Part shown: positions 26,923 through 37,062 of the stretch, piece by piece
Position numbering within the stretch: the first letter of the stretch is position 1
Layout: every line of letters starts with the position of its first letter
Source of the DNA: Streptomyces galbus
GTDB taxonomy: Bacteria > Actinomycetota > Actinomycetes > Streptomycetales > Streptomycetaceae
DNA length: 64,000 bases
Direction: 5' to 3'
Assembly (NCBI RefSeq): GCF_005280195.1
Contig: NZ_SZPR01000002.1
Location: 19,898 to 83,897 of the forward strand
Position numbers and translations under genes: made by a program
Notes under the pieces: generated by a model
What the model saw: the letters and a program-made list of their open reading frames with translations, nothing else
Databases searched by the model: none
Told to the model about the DNA's origin: nothing

Positions 26923-27993
26923 ATGACCACCCACGGGGGCTTCCAGCCCGTCTTCTGCACCGTCGTCCCGCCCCACGTCCTCGACCGACTGGCCCGCAGC
27001 GACGACCCCGCCCGCTCCGGGCCCGCCCGCCGCACCCTGCGGCGCGACGGCGAGCTGCGCACGCTGCGCCAGGTGACCACCGAGTTCCGCCTCGCGGCGG
27101 AGCCGGACACCCGCGCGCCGTCGGACCAGCCCGCGCGCACGATCCACGACGCCGGGCACCGCACCGACCTGCCCGGCGCCGTGGTGCGACGCGAGGGCGA
27201 GCCGCCCGGCCAGGACGCCACGGTCAACCGTGCCTACTCCGGCCTCGGCGCCACCTTCGACCTGTACCTGCGGGTCTACGGGCGCCACTCCATCGACGGC
27301 GAGGGCCTGCCGCTGGTCGCGACCGTCCACTACGACGAGCAGTACGACAACGCCTTCTGGAACGGCGAGCAGATGGTGTTCGGCGACGGGGACGGCGAGG
27401 TCTTCCTCGACTTCACGCTGCCCCTCGACGTCATCGGGCACGAGCTGACCCACGGCGTCACCCAGCACACCGCGAACCTCACCTACTACGGCCAGTCCGG
27501 CGCCCTGAACGAGTCGGTGTCCGACGTCTTCGGCTCGCTCATCAAGCAGTACGCCCTCGGCCAGACCGCCGCCGAGGCCGACTGGCTGATCGGCGCGGGA
27601 CTGCTCGCCCCCGGCGTCACCGGCTCGGCCCTGCGCTCGATGAAGGCGCCGGGCACCGCGTACGACGACGACGTGCTCGGCAAGGACCCGCAGCCCGCGA
27701 CCATGGCCGGCTACGTGCGCACCGGCCGCGACAACGGCGGCGTCCACATCAACTCGGGCATCCCCAACCACGCCTTCTACCTGGCCGCCGCCGCGCTCGG
27801 CGGTCACGCCTGGGAGAAGGCCGGGCAGATCTGGTACGACGTCCTCACCGGCGGCGAGCTCGCCGAGCGCGCCCTGTTCGCCGACTTCGCCGGGCTCACC
27901 GTCAAGGCGGCGCGGGAGCGGTACGGGGACGGCGGCGACGAGTTCGAGGCCGTGCGCAAGGCGTGGGAGCAGGTGGGCGTGCGGATCCTGTGA
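26923..27993 (+). CDS. M4 family (protealysin-like) zinc metallopeptidase
   Basis: 356 residues. The zinc site is HELTH at 173-177 with Glu174 catalytic and the third ligand Glu197 in NESVSD; His275 in NGGVHINSG is the transition-state His of thermolysin-type enzymes. There is no signal peptide. Instead a short N-terminal propeptide with a PPHVL motif (about 16-20) precedes the catalytic domain, as in protealysin, so it may act inside the cell or leave by another route. Start ATG at 26923. The emfourin-like inhibitor gene follows 63 bp downstream. Divergent from leuA. Confidence 0.92.
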   Translation: MTTHGGFQPVFCTVVPPHVLDRLARSDDPARSGPARRTLRRDGELRTLRQVTTEFRLAAEPDTRAPSDQPARTIHDAGHRTDLPGAVVRREGEPPGQDATVNRAYSGLGATFDLYLRVYGRHSIDGEGLPLVATVHYDEQYDNAFWNGEQMVFGDGDGEVFLDFTLPLDVIGHELTHGVTQHTANLTYYGQSGALNESVSDVFGSLIKQYALGQTAAEADWLIGAGLLAPGVTGSALRSMKAPGTAYDDDVLGKDPQPATMAGYVRTGRDNGGVHINSGIPNHAFYLAAAALGGHAWEKAGQIWYDVLTGGELAERALFADFAGLTVKAARERYGDGGDEFEAVRKAWEQVGVRIL

Positions 27994-28056
27994 GCGCGCG
28001 GGCCCGCCCGCGACGGCAGGGGTGCGGATCGCGCCCGTCCGTACTAGACAGGACGC

Positions 28057-28323
28057 ATGCGGATTCAGGTGAGGCGCACGGGCGGGTTCGCCGGTATCGA
28101 GCGGCGGGGCGAGGTGGAGACCTCCGGGCGGCCGGACGCCGCGGAGTGGCATGCCCTGGCCGAGCGCGCGGTCGCGTCCGGTCCGGGCACGCCCCCGGCC
28201 GGCGTGCCCGACGGGTTCAGCTACCGGATCACGGTCGACGACCGGACGGTGTACTGCGCGGACCCCCGGCTCACGGAGGACCAGCGGACGCTGGTCTCAC
28301 GGGTGCTGAAGGAGGGTGCCTGA
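28057..28323 (+). CDS. Emfourin-like inhibitor of M4 peptidase
   Basis: 88 residues, no signal peptide. The sequence begins MRIQVRRTGGFAGIERRGEV and continues with a helical segment (EWHALAERAVA) and a strand region FSYRITVDDRTVYCADPRLTEDQRTLV, the layout of the emfourin family. In Serratia the emfourin gene lies next to protealysin and its product inhibits that enzyme; here the gene follows a protealysin-like peptidase on the same strand. Identification rests on this pairing plus overall pattern. Start ATG at 28057. It probably keeps the cytoplasmic peptidase in check. Confidence 0.8.
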   Translation: MRIQVRRTGGFAGIERRGEVETSGRPDAAEWHALAERAVASGPGTPPAGVPDGFSYRITVDDRTVYCADPRLTEDQRTLVSRVLKEGA

Positions 28324-28423
28324 GTCTCGGCCCCCGCGCCGGGGCGCTCGCACCGGCTCCGCCCAACCGCCGGTTGTCGCCCGCCCGTTGACTTCCGTTA
28401 CCGACGGTACGGATGATCCGCGC

Positions 28424-29737
28424 ATGGCGACTGACCGACGCACCGCGCTCCCCCCGTTCCCGCCCGGCTTCCTGTGGGGCGTGTCGACCTCGGCCCATCA
28501 GATCGAGGGCGCCGCGGACCGGCGCGACCCGTCCGTGTGGGACGAGTTCACCGCCGTGCCGGGCCGGGTGAAGGACGGCTCGACGGCCGCCGTGGCCTGC
28601 GACCACTACCACCGCTACCGCGAGGACGTGGCCCTCCTCGCCGGACTCGGGGTGGACGCCTACCGCTTCTCGGTCTCCTGGCCGCGGGCGAACCGCCCGG
28701 GCGGGCTGGACTTCTACGACCGGCTGGTGGACGAGCTGTGCGCGGCGGGCGTCCGCCCGGTCCCCACCCTCTTCCACTGGGACCTGCCCGCCTCGCTGGA
28801 CTGGCTGCGGCGGGACACCGCCGCCCGCTTCGCGGACCACGTGACCGCCGTCGCCGACCGGCTCGGCGACCGCGTCGGCACCTGGATCACCCTCAACGAG
28901 CCCGCCGAGCACACCCTGTTGGGCCACGCGCTCGGCGTGCACGCCCCCGGCAGGCGGCTGCTCTTCGACGCGCTCCCGGTCGCCCACCACCAGTTGCTGG
29001 CCCACGGCCTGGCCGTGCGGGCGCTCCGCGCGGCCGGCGCCGGCGACGTCGGCATCGCCAATTCCCACGGCCCGACCTGGCCGGCCTCCGGGGACCGGCC
29101 GGACGTCGAGGCGGCGGACTTCTACGACCTGCTGCTCAACCGCCTGTTCGCCGAACCGGTCCTGCTGGGCGCGTACCCGGAAGGGATCGGGGAGCTGATG
29201 CCCGGGGACGTGGCGGCCGACCTGGAGGTGATCGCCGAGCCGCTCGACTGGTACGGGATCAACTACTACGCCCCGACGCGGGTGGGCGCCCCGCAGGGCA
29301 CCGACATCGAGTTCGGCGGCGTCCGCATGCCCGCGGAACTCCCCTTCACCGTGCGGGAGATCGCGGACCGGCCGGTCACCGACTTCGGCTGGCCGGTGGT
29401 CCCCGAGGCGCTGACGGAACTGCTGACCACCTTCAAGGCCCGCTACGGCGACCGCCTCCCGCCCGTCGTCATCACCGAGAACGGCTGCAGTTACGACGGC
29501 ATCGACGACCAGGAGCGCATCGCCTACCTCGACGCCCACATCCGCGCCCTGCACGACGCCCACACCGCCGGCGTGGACGTGCGCGGCTACTTCGTCTGGT
29601 CCCTGATGGACAATTTCGAGTGGGCCGAGGGCTACGCCCGCCGCTTCGGCCTGGTCCACGTCGACTTCACGACGCAGCAGCGCACGCCCAAGGCGTCCTA
29701 CGCCTGGCTGCGGGAGGCGCTGCGCACCCGGGGGTGA
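28424..29737 (+). CDS. GH1 family beta-glucosidase
   Basis: 437 residues, glycoside hydrolase family 1. The N-terminal signature is FLWGVSTSAHQIEG (about 14-27), the acid/base Glu is in TLNEPAEH (about 160-167) and the nucleophile Glu in ITENGCSYDG (about 348-357). No signal peptide, so it is intracellular and acts on imported beta-glucosides such as cellobiose. Start ATG at 28424, with a weak GGA upstream. The gene has no transporter next to it. Its stop lies 12 bp from the stop of the convergent epimerase gene. Confidence 0.93.
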   Translation: MATDRRTALPPFPPGFLWGVSTSAHQIEGAADRRDPSVWDEFTAVPGRVKDGSTAAVACDHYHRYREDVALLAGLGVDAYRFSVSWPRANRPGGLDFYDRLVDELCAAGVRPVPTLFHWDLPASLDWLRRDTAARFADHVTAVADRLGDRVGTWITLNEPAEHTLLGHALGVHAPGRRLLFDALPVAHHQLLAHGLAVRALRAAGAGDVGIANSHGPTWPASGDRPDVEAADFYDLLLNRLFAEPVLLGAYPEGIGELMPGDVAADLEVIAEPLDWYGINYYAPTRVGAPQGTDIEFGGVRMPAELPFTVREIADRPVTDFGWPVVPEALTELLTTFKARYGDRLPPVVITENGCSYDGIDDQERIAYLDAHIRALHDAHTAGVDVRGYFVWSLMDNFEWAEGYARRFGLVHVDFTTQQRTPKASYAWLREALRTRG

Positions 29738-29749
29738 CCGCCCCGCCCC

Positions 29750-30604
29750 CTACAGGGCGCCCGCGTCCCGGGCCGCCCACACCGACGGGTGGACCGGGCG
29801 GTAGCCGAGCTCCCGGCGGATGCGCTCGGTGGACAGGACCCCGAAGAACGGGTCGGGGTCGGTGCGGTCGTACACCTCGGCGGGCACCTCGACGCCGTTG
29901 AGCCGGTACAGCTCGACCGTGGTGACCGGGGCGTCGTCGGCGATGTTGTAGACGCGGCCGCCGATGCCCGGGGCGTGCAGCAGCCGCAGCAGGCCCTGGG
30001 CGACGTCCGCGTGGTGGGCCATCTGGAGCCGCTGGGCCGCCGCCCAGTGCGCGGCCCAGCGCAGCGACTCGGCCAGGTGCGGGTCGCCCTCGCCGTAGAC
30101 GAACGGCAGCCGCCCGATCCGTACGTCCAGGCCGTCCAGGGCGAGCAGGTCCCGCTCGGCCCGGATCTTGGACTCCGCGTAGGCGCCCCACATCTCGCCG
30201 CCGGGGCGGCTCTCGTCGTCCTCGGTCAGCGGGCGGCCACGGCCGACGCCGTACACGTTCCCCGTGCTGACCTGCACGAAGCGCGCCACTCCGGCGGCCA
30301 GCGCGGCGCGGCCCAGCTCCACGGCGGCCGCGTGGTTCACCGCCCACGCCTCCTCGTCGGGCACCCCGCGGAAGGTCGCGGCGACGTTCACCACCGCGTC
30401 CGCCCCGGCCACCGCCTTGCCGAGCGCCTCCGGGTCGCGCAGGTCGCCGGTGACGACCTCGGCGCCCAGCGCGGCGAGCCGCTCCGCGCGGGCGGCGTCC
30501 CGCACCAGGACGCGCACCGTGTCCCCCGGCCGCCGCTGTCCCAGCAGCCGCGGCGCGAACCTGCTGCCGACGCGTCCCGTCGTCCCCGTCACCAGTGTCA
30601 GCAT
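29750..30604 (-). CDS. NAD-dependent epimerase/dehydratase family protein
   Basis: 284 residues, extended short-chain dehydrogenase fold. The nucleotide-binding motif is VTGTTGRVGS (about 5-14), the active-site pattern is STGNVYG followed by YAESK (Tyr and Lys, about 150-155), with GRLPFVYGEGD after it. Substrate unknown. Start ATG at 30604 with GAGGAG. It is divergent from an HTH regulator 96 bp away, a common Streptomyces arrangement in which the regulator controls the reductase. Confidence 0.88.
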   Translation of the reverse strand: MLTLVTGTTGRVGSRFAPRLLGQRRPGDTVRVLVRDAARAERLAALGAEVVTGDLRDPEALGKAVAGADAVVNVAATFRGVPDEEAWAVNHAAAVELGRAALAAGVARFVQVSTGNVYGVGRGRPLTEDDESRPGGEMWGAYAESKIRAERDLLALDGLDVRIGRLPFVYGEGDPHLAESLRWAAHWAAAQRLQMAHHADVAQGLLRLLHAPGIGGRVYNIADDAPVTTVELYRLNGVEVPAEVYDRTDPDPFFGVLSTERIRRELGYRPVHPSVWAARDAGAL

Positions 30605-30700
30605 GATCTGCTCCTCGTCTCCGTCCGGTACGACCACCCTCCGGCCGGGAGCGCGGGACCGGGAGAGACCCGTGGATCGGGGGACCGGCAGTCCCTGGAT

Positions 30701-31579
30701 ATGCCGCGCGCGGTGACGGACGCTGGAGGGGTGGACCGAGCCGAACTCGCCGACTTCCTGCGCCGCGGCCGCGCCCGGCTGAACCCGTCCGACGTGGGCC
30801 TGGCGGCCGGCGCCCGCCGCCGCACGCCGGGGCTGCGCCGCGAGGAGGTGGCGGCGCTGGCCGGCATGTCGGTGGACTACTACACGCGGCTGGAGCAGTC
30901 CCGCGGCCCGCGCCCGTCCCGGCAGATGCTCACCGCGCTCGCGCGGGCCCTGCGCCTGACCGACGACGAGCGCGACCACCTGTTCCACCTGGCCGGCGAG
31001 GAGCCCCCGCGCCGGGACGCGCCGGCCGCCCACGTGCGCCCCGGCCTGCTGCTGGTCCTGGACCGGCTGCACGACACGCCCGCGCTGGTGATGACCGACG
31101 TGGGCGAGGTGCTGGCGCAGAACGCGATGTCGCGGGCGCTCAGCGGGGACGTACTGGCGCGCCCGCCGCACGAGCGCAACGTGGTGCGCCGGTTCTTCCT
31201 CGACCGTGCGGGGCGCGACCTGTTCCCGGCGGAGGACCGGCCCGAGCACGCCCGCGCCCACGTGGCGAACCTGCGCGCGGTGGCCGCGGCCCGCCCCGAC
31301 GACCCGGAACCGGCCGCCCTGGTGGCCGAACTACGGGCGTCCAGCGAGGAGTTCGCCGAGCTGTGGGACCGGCACGAGGTGGCGGTGCGCCGCGCCTCGG
31401 TCAAGCGCTTCCAGCACCCGGTGGTCGGCCTGCTGGAGCTCGACTGCGAGCTGCTGCTGACCGACGACCACCACCAGCACCTGCTCATCCACACGGCCCG
31501 CCCGGGCTCCGGGTCCCACGAGCGCCTGCAGCTCCTGCGGGTGGTGGGACTGCAGGACCTGACGGCGGGGGCGGTCTGA
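30701..31579 (+). CDS. MmyB-like helix-turn-helix transcription regulator
   Basis: About 292 residues. An XRE-type helix-turn-helix lies at the N-terminus (GLRREEVAALAGMSVDYYTRLEQSRG), followed by the MmyB ligand-binding domain, a PAS-like fold recognised by HDTPALVMTDVGEVLAQNAMSRAL and the C-terminal FQHPVVGLLELDCELL. The start is uncertain: ATG 30701, GTG 30713 and GTG 30731 are in frame and none has an ideally spaced ribosome site. Divergent from the epimerase gene, which it probably controls, and convergent with era. Confidence 0.85.
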   Translation: MPRAVTDAGGVDRAELADFLRRGRARLNPSDVGLAAGARRRTPGLRREEVAALAGMSVDYYTRLEQSRGPRPSRQMLTALARALRLTDDERDHLFHLAGEEPPRRDAPAAHVRPGLLLVLDRLHDTPALVMTDVGEVLAQNAMSRALSGDVLARPPHERNVVRRFFLDRAGRDLFPAEDRPEHARAHVANLRAVAAARPDDPEPAALVAELRASSEEFAELWDRHEVAVRRASVKRFQHPVVGLLELDCELLLTDDHHQHLLIHTARPGSGSHERLQLLRVVGLQDLTAGAV

Positions 31580-31599
31580 GCCCAGGCGCGCTCCGGGTC

Positions 31600-32553
31600 T
31601 CAGAAGCCCAGGCGGCGGAGCTGCTTGGGGTCGCGCTGCCAGTCCTTGGCCACCTTCACGTGCAGGTCGAGGAAGACCGGCGTGCCGAGCAGCGCCTCGA
31701 TCTGCTGGCGGGACTTCACGCCCACGTCCTTCAGCCGCTTGCCCTTCGGGCCGATGATGATGCCCTTCTGGCTGGGCCGCTCGATGTAGATGTTGGCGTG
31801 GATGTCCACCAGCGGACGGTCCGCCGGGCGGTCCTCGCGCGGCAGCATCTCCTCCACGACCACGGCGATGGAGTGCGGCAGCTCGTCGCGCACGCCCTCC
31901 AGCGCGGCCTCGCGGATCAGCTCGGCCACCATCACCTGCTCGGGCTCGTCGGTGAGGTCGCCCTCGGGGTACAGCGCCGGCCCCTCCGGCAGCAGCGGCA
32001 CCAGGAGGTCGGCGAGCAGCGTCACCTGCTGGTCCCCGACCGCCGACACGGGCACGATCTCCTGCCACTCGAACCCCAGCTCGCGCGCCATCTGGTCCAC
32101 CGCGATGAGCTGCTCGGCCAGCGCCTTGGAGTCGACCAGGTCGGTCTTGGTGACAATGGCGATCTTGGGCGTCCGCTTGATCCCGGCCAGCTCCTTGGCG
32201 ATGAACCGGTCGCCGGGCCCGATCTTCTGGTCGGCGGGCAGGCAGAAGCCGATCACGTCGACCTCGGCCCAGGTGGCACGCACCACGTCGTTCAGCCGCT
32301 CGCCGAGCAGCGTCCGCGGCTTGTGCAGCCCCGGGGTGTCCACCAGGATGAGCTGGGCCTCGGGCCGGTGCACGATGCCCCGCACGGTGTGCCGCGTGGT
32401 CTGGGGCCGGTTGGAGGTGATCGCCACCTTCTTCCCGACCAGAGCGTTCGTGAGGGTGGACTTGCCCGCGTTGGGCCGCCCCACGAAACAGGCGAAACCG
32501 GCCCGGTGCGCGGCCTTCGCCGACTGCTCGGATGACTGGGTACGAACGCTCAT
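31600..32553 (-). CDS. era: GTPase Era
   Basis: Essential GTPase that binds the 3' end of 16S rRNA during 30S ribosome assembly. 317 residues. G1 is GRPNAGKS (25-32), G3 DTPG (72-75), G4 TKTD, and the C-terminal KH domain shows GIIIGPKGKRLKDVG. Start taken at ATG 32553; ATG 32562 is in frame and also possible, since AGGGAGA lies between suitable distances. The downstream end is 20 bp from the convergent regulator gene. The usual actinobacterial order YbeY-CNNM-deaminase-Era is kept, but amtB-glnK is inserted between era and the deaminase-like gene. Confidence 0.97.
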   Translation of the reverse strand: MSVRTQSSEQSAKAAHRAGFACFVGRPNAGKSTLTNALVGKKVAITSNRPQTTRHTVRGIVHRPEAQLILVDTPGLHKPRTLLGERLNDVVRATWAEVDVIGFCLPADQKIGPGDRFIAKELAGIKRTPKIAIVTKTDLVDSKALAEQLIAVDQMARELGFEWQEIVPVSAVGDQQVTLLADLLVPLLPEGPALYPEGDLTDEPEQVMVAELIREAALEGVRDELPHSIAVVVEEMLPREDRPADRPLVDIHANIYIERPSQKGIIIGPKGKRLKDVGVKSRQQIEALLGTPVFLDLHVKVAKDWQRDPKQLRRLGF

Positions 32554-32642
32554 GCCGCCCATTCTCCCTGATCCCCGGAGCCCCGCCGCACCACGCCCGT
32601 GGCGCCGCCGCACCGGTGAGGGTCCGGAAACCCGCCCGCAAC

Positions 32643-32680
32643 GAAACGTCACGGAAACACAGCCGTACGCGACCGGAAAC
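32643..32680 (+). promoter_or_regulatory. GlnR-type operator upstream of amtB
   Basis: GAAAC occurs at 32643-32647, 32654-32658 and 32676-32680, and the remaining slot at 32665-32669 holds GTACG. The four elements are spaced by exactly 11 bp, the arrangement a-n6-b-n6-a-n6-b of GlnR boxes (GTnAC-n6-GAAAC repeated). The b elements are perfect, the a elements degenerate. The block ends 46 bp before the amtB start. Another GAAAC lies at 32627. GlnR control of ammonium transporters is known in Streptomyces. Confidence 0.65.
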
Positions 32681-32692
32681 GCGCAGCGGTGA

Positions 32693-34375
<1,683 letters not shown>

Positions 34376-34393
34376 GCCGCCGCGGGGGCGGCA

Positions 34394-34427
34394 GGAGCCG
34401 TCAGAGCTGGGCTCCCTGACGGGCTCT
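34394..34427 (+). terminator. Probable terminator after glnK
   Basis: GGAGCCGTCAG at 34394-34404 pairs with CTGACGGGCTC at 34416-34426 with one bulged G. It lies 19 bp after the glnK stop and just before the convergent deaminase-like gene. Confidence 0.55.
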
Positions 34428-34435
34428 CGCCCTGC

Positions 34436-34789
34436 TCACTCCGCCGGGACCGTCGAGCGCACCGTGCCGTCCGGGGCCGCCAGCAGCACCGGCGTCCCCG
34501 CTCCGCCGAGGTCCCGGACCGCGGCCAGGTCCTCCGCCGGGACGGTGTCCGCCCCGGTCACCACCGCCGCCGCCTCCAGCGAGCCCGCGCCCGAGGCCAC
34601 GGCCATCGCCACCGCCGTGCGCAGCGCGCTCAGCCGCAGCGACGCCAGCTCCACCGTCCCGGCGACGTAGGTGCGTCCCGTGTCGTCGCGCACGGCCGCG
34701 CCCTCGGGCACGCCGTTGCGGGCCCGCGCGGAACGGGCCAGCGTGACGATCTTGCGGTCCTCGGGGTCAAGCGCGCTGCTCTCGGTCAT
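34436..34789 (-). CDS. Cytidine-deaminase-like protein lacking zinc ligands
   Basis: 117 residues. By position in the conserved actinobacterial run (YbeY, CNNM protein, this gene, Era) and by the fold pattern NGVPEGAAVRDDTGRTYVAGTVELASLRLSALRTAV it is a member of the cytidine-deaminase-like superfamily. But the catalytic His/Cys-Ala-Glu is replaced by TVEL and there is no PCxxC; the protein contains no Cys at all. It therefore cannot bind the catalytic zinc in the usual way and is probably not a deaminase. It might have a structural or regulatory role in ribosome maturation. Confidence 0.7.
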   Translation of the reverse strand: MTESSALDPEDRKIVTLARSARARNGVPEGAAVRDDTGRTYVAGTVELASLRLSALRTAVAMAVASGAGSLEAAAVVTGADTVPAEDLAAVRDLGGAGTPVLLAAPDGTVRSTVPAE

Positions 34790-34859
34790 GCCCCGAGCAT
34801 ACGAACACCCGCCACGGGCACGGAGCTGGGCCCGGCCACGTGGGGGGGGTGACCTGCGC

Positions 34860-35219
34860 TCAAGGGCGGTCGAGGCGGAGGCGCTCGGCGCGCGGCAGAC
34901 CGGCGACCACCAGGTCGTAGGAGTCCTCCACGAGCTCCCGGACGAGGCGGTCGGGGAGCTCGCCGTCGGCGACGACGGTGTTCCAGTGCCGCTTGTTCAT
35001 GTGCCAGCCGGGCACGATCAGCCCCGGGTGCTCCCCGCGCAGCCGGACCGCGTCCTCGGGGTCGCACTTGAGGTTGACCTTCAGGGGCCGGGCGTCGAGG
35101 GCGGACAGCGCGAAGAGCTTGCCGAGGACCCGGAAGACCGAGGTCTCCGGGCCGAACGGGAAGTCCTCCTCGGCCGCGTTGAACGACAGGCACAGGGCCC
35201 GCAGCTCCTGGGGCGTCAC
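34860..35219 (-). CDS. MmcQ/YjbR family protein
   Basis: 119 residues, YjbR-like fold. Recognisable are LCLSFNAAEEDFPFGPETSVFRVLGKLFAL and KVNLKCDPEDAVRLRGEHPG, followed by GWHMNKRHWNTVVADG. The family is thought to bind DNA through a CyaY-like fold, but its role is not established. Start GTG at 35219 overlaps the stop of the CNNM gene as GTGA. It is an insertion in the usual YbeY-CNNM-deaminase run and is transcribed with it. Confidence 0.85.
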   Translation of the reverse strand: MTPQELRALCLSFNAAEEDFPFGPETSVFRVLGKLFALSALDARPLKVNLKCDPEDAVRLRGEHPGLIVPGWHMNKRHWNTVVADGELPDRLVRELVEDSYDLVVAGLPRAERLRLDRP

Positions 35220-36556
35220 GCCGGTTCCGCCCCCGCCCCGTCGACCCCCGCGTGCTCCTTGTGCTGCTCGCCGGCCCGGGCGGCCGGGCCGACGGGCTCC
35301 ACCAGCACGGTCACGATCTTGTTCCGGCGTCCGGCCGCCGTCTCGGCGGTCAGCCGCAGCTCGCGGCCGTCGGGCAGCTCCACGACGCTGGACGCCCCGG
35401 CGATCGGCACCCGGCCCAGGGCCTTGGCGAGCAGGCCGCCGACGGTCTCCACGTCCTCGTCGTCGTACTCCTCCAGGCCGTACAGCTCGCCCAGGTCGGT
35501 GATGTCGAGGCGGGCCGTGACGCGGTAACGGTCGTCGCCCAGCTCCTCCACGGGCGGCAGCTCCCGGTCGTACTCGTCGGTGATCTCGCCGACGATCTCC
35601 TCCAGGATGTCCTCGATGGTGACGATGCCGGCGGTGCCGCCGTACTCGTCGATCACCACCGCGACGTGGTTGCGCTCCTCTTGCATCTCGCGCAGCAGGT
35701 CGCCCGCGTTCTTGGTGTCGGGCACGAAGAACGCCGGCCGCATCGCCGTGGAGACCAGCTCGCTCTCCGCGTCCCGGCTGATGTGCGTCTTGCGGGCCAG
35801 GTCCTTCAGGTACACGATGCCGACGATGTCGTCCTCGCTCTCCCCGGTGACCGGGATGCGCGAGAAGCCCGAGCGCAGCGCGAGCGTCAGGGCCTGGCGG
35901 ATCGTCTTGTAGCGCTCGATCACCACCAGGTCGGTGCGCGGCACCATCACCTCGCGCACCAGGGTGTCGCCCAGCTCGAAGACCGAGTGCACCATGCGGC
36001 GCTCCTCGTCCTCGATCAGCGACTCCTTCTCGGCGAGGTCGACCAGCGCCCGCAGTTCGGCCTCGGAGGCGAACGGGCCGCGGCGGAAGCCCTTGCCGGG
36101 GGTCAGGGCGTTGCCGATGAGGATCAGCAGCGAGGGGATCGGGCCCATCACCCGGGCCAGCGGCAGCAGCACGTACGCGGCGGCCGTCGCCGTGTTCAGC
36201 GGGTGCTGGCGGCCGATGGTGCGCGGGGAGACGCCCACGGCCACGTACGACACCAGGACCATGACGCCGATGGCGGCGAGCAGCGCCTGCCAGGTCGTGT
36301 CGATGCCCCGCAGGCACGCGTAGGTGACGAGCGCGGCGGCCGCCATCTCGCAGGCGACGCGCACCAGCAGCGCCACGTTCAGGTAGCGGGTCGGGTCGGC
36401 GGCGATCTGGGCGAGCTTGGCGCTGCCCCGCCGGCCGGTGCGGACGGCTTCCTCGGCGCGGAAGCTGGACACGCGCGCGAGGCCCGCCTCCGCGCAGGCG
36501 GCGAGCCAGGCGACGACGACCAGGGCGATCGCGCCGGCGACGAGCTGGGGGCTCAT
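35216..36556 (-). CDS. CNNM/CorC family protein with CBS domains
   Basis: 446 residues. An N-terminal DUF21 membrane domain with about four segments (residues 1-140) is followed by two CBS domains ([16 protein letters not shown] near 197 and [14 protein letters not shown] near 265) and a C-terminal CorC/HlyC transporter-associated domain ([19 protein letters not shown]). Related proteins act in magnesium or cobalt efflux; haemolysin in old annotations is not meaningful. ATG at 36556 overlaps the ybeY stop as ATGA. Part of the phoH-ybeY-CNNM-YjbR operon. Confidence 0.92.
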   Translation of the reverse strand: MSPQLVAGAIALVVVAWLAACAEAGLARVSSFRAEEAVRTGRRGSAKLAQIAADPTRYLNVALLVRVACEMAAAALVTYACLRGIDTTWQALLAAIGVMVLVSYVAVGVSPRTIGRQHPLNTATAAAYVLLPLARVMGPIPSLLILIGNALTPGKGFRRGPFASEAELRALVDLAEKESLIEDEERRMVHSVFELGDTLVREVMVPRTDLVVIERYKTIRQALTLALRSGFSRIPVTGESEDDIVGIVYLKDLARKTHISRDAESELVSTAMRPAFFVPDTKNAGDLLREMQEERNHVAVVIDEYGGTAGIVTIEDILEEIVGEITDEYDRELPPVEELGDDRYRVTARLDITDLGELYGLEEYDDEDVETVGGLLAKALGRVPIAGASSVVELPDGRELRLTAETAAGRRNKIVTVLVEPVGPAARAGEQHKEHAGVDGAGAEPA

Positions 36557-37050
36557 GACACGGTCGGCGCGGGCGACGGGCCGGTCAGGCCCTTCTCGGC
36601 GCGCCAGCCGTCCACGATGGCCGCCTGCAGGCCGAACATCTCGGCCTTCTCGTCGGGCTCCTCGTGGTCGTACCCCAGCAGGTGCAGCACCCCGTGGACG
36701 GTGAGGAGCTGGAGCTCCTCGTCCATGGAGTGCTGCGTGGCGGCCTCGGCGCCCTGCCGGGCGGCGACCTCCGGGCACAGGACGATGTCGCCGAGGAGCC
36801 CCTGCGGGGGCTCGTCGTCGTCCTTGGACGGCGGGCGCAGCTCGTCCATCGGGAAGGACATCACGTCCGTCGGGCCCGGCAGGTCCATCCACTGCACGTG
36901 GAGCTGCTCCATGGCGTCGGCGTCCACGACGATCACCGAGAGCTCGGAGAGCGGGTGGATGCGCATCCGTGCGAGCGCGTAGCGGGCGATGTCGAGGATC
37001 GCCTGCTCGTCGACCTCGGTTCCGGACTCGTTGTTGACGTCGATCGACAT
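36553..37050 (-). CDS. ybeY: rRNA maturation endoribonuclease YbeY
   Basis: 165 residues. The zinc site is [11 protein letters not shown] (about 119-129), the H-x3-H-x5-H signature of the UPF0054 family. It is a single-strand-specific endoribonuclease needed for 16S rRNA 3'-end processing and 70S quality control. The N-terminal DVNNESG motif is also present. Start ATG at 37050, 12 bp after phoH; its stop overlaps the next gene. The close link to era, also an rRNA-processing factor, fits a shared role. Confidence 0.96.
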   Translation of the reverse strand: MSIDVNNESGTEVDEQAILDIARYALARMRIHPLSELSVIVVDADAMEQLHVQWMDLPGPTDVMSFPMDELRPPSKDDDEPPQGLLGDIVLCPEVAARQGAEAATQHSMDEELQLLTVHGVLHLLGYDHEEPDEKAEMFGLQAAIVDGWRAEKGLTGPSPAPTVS

Positions 37051-37062
37051 GCCGTGCTGTGT

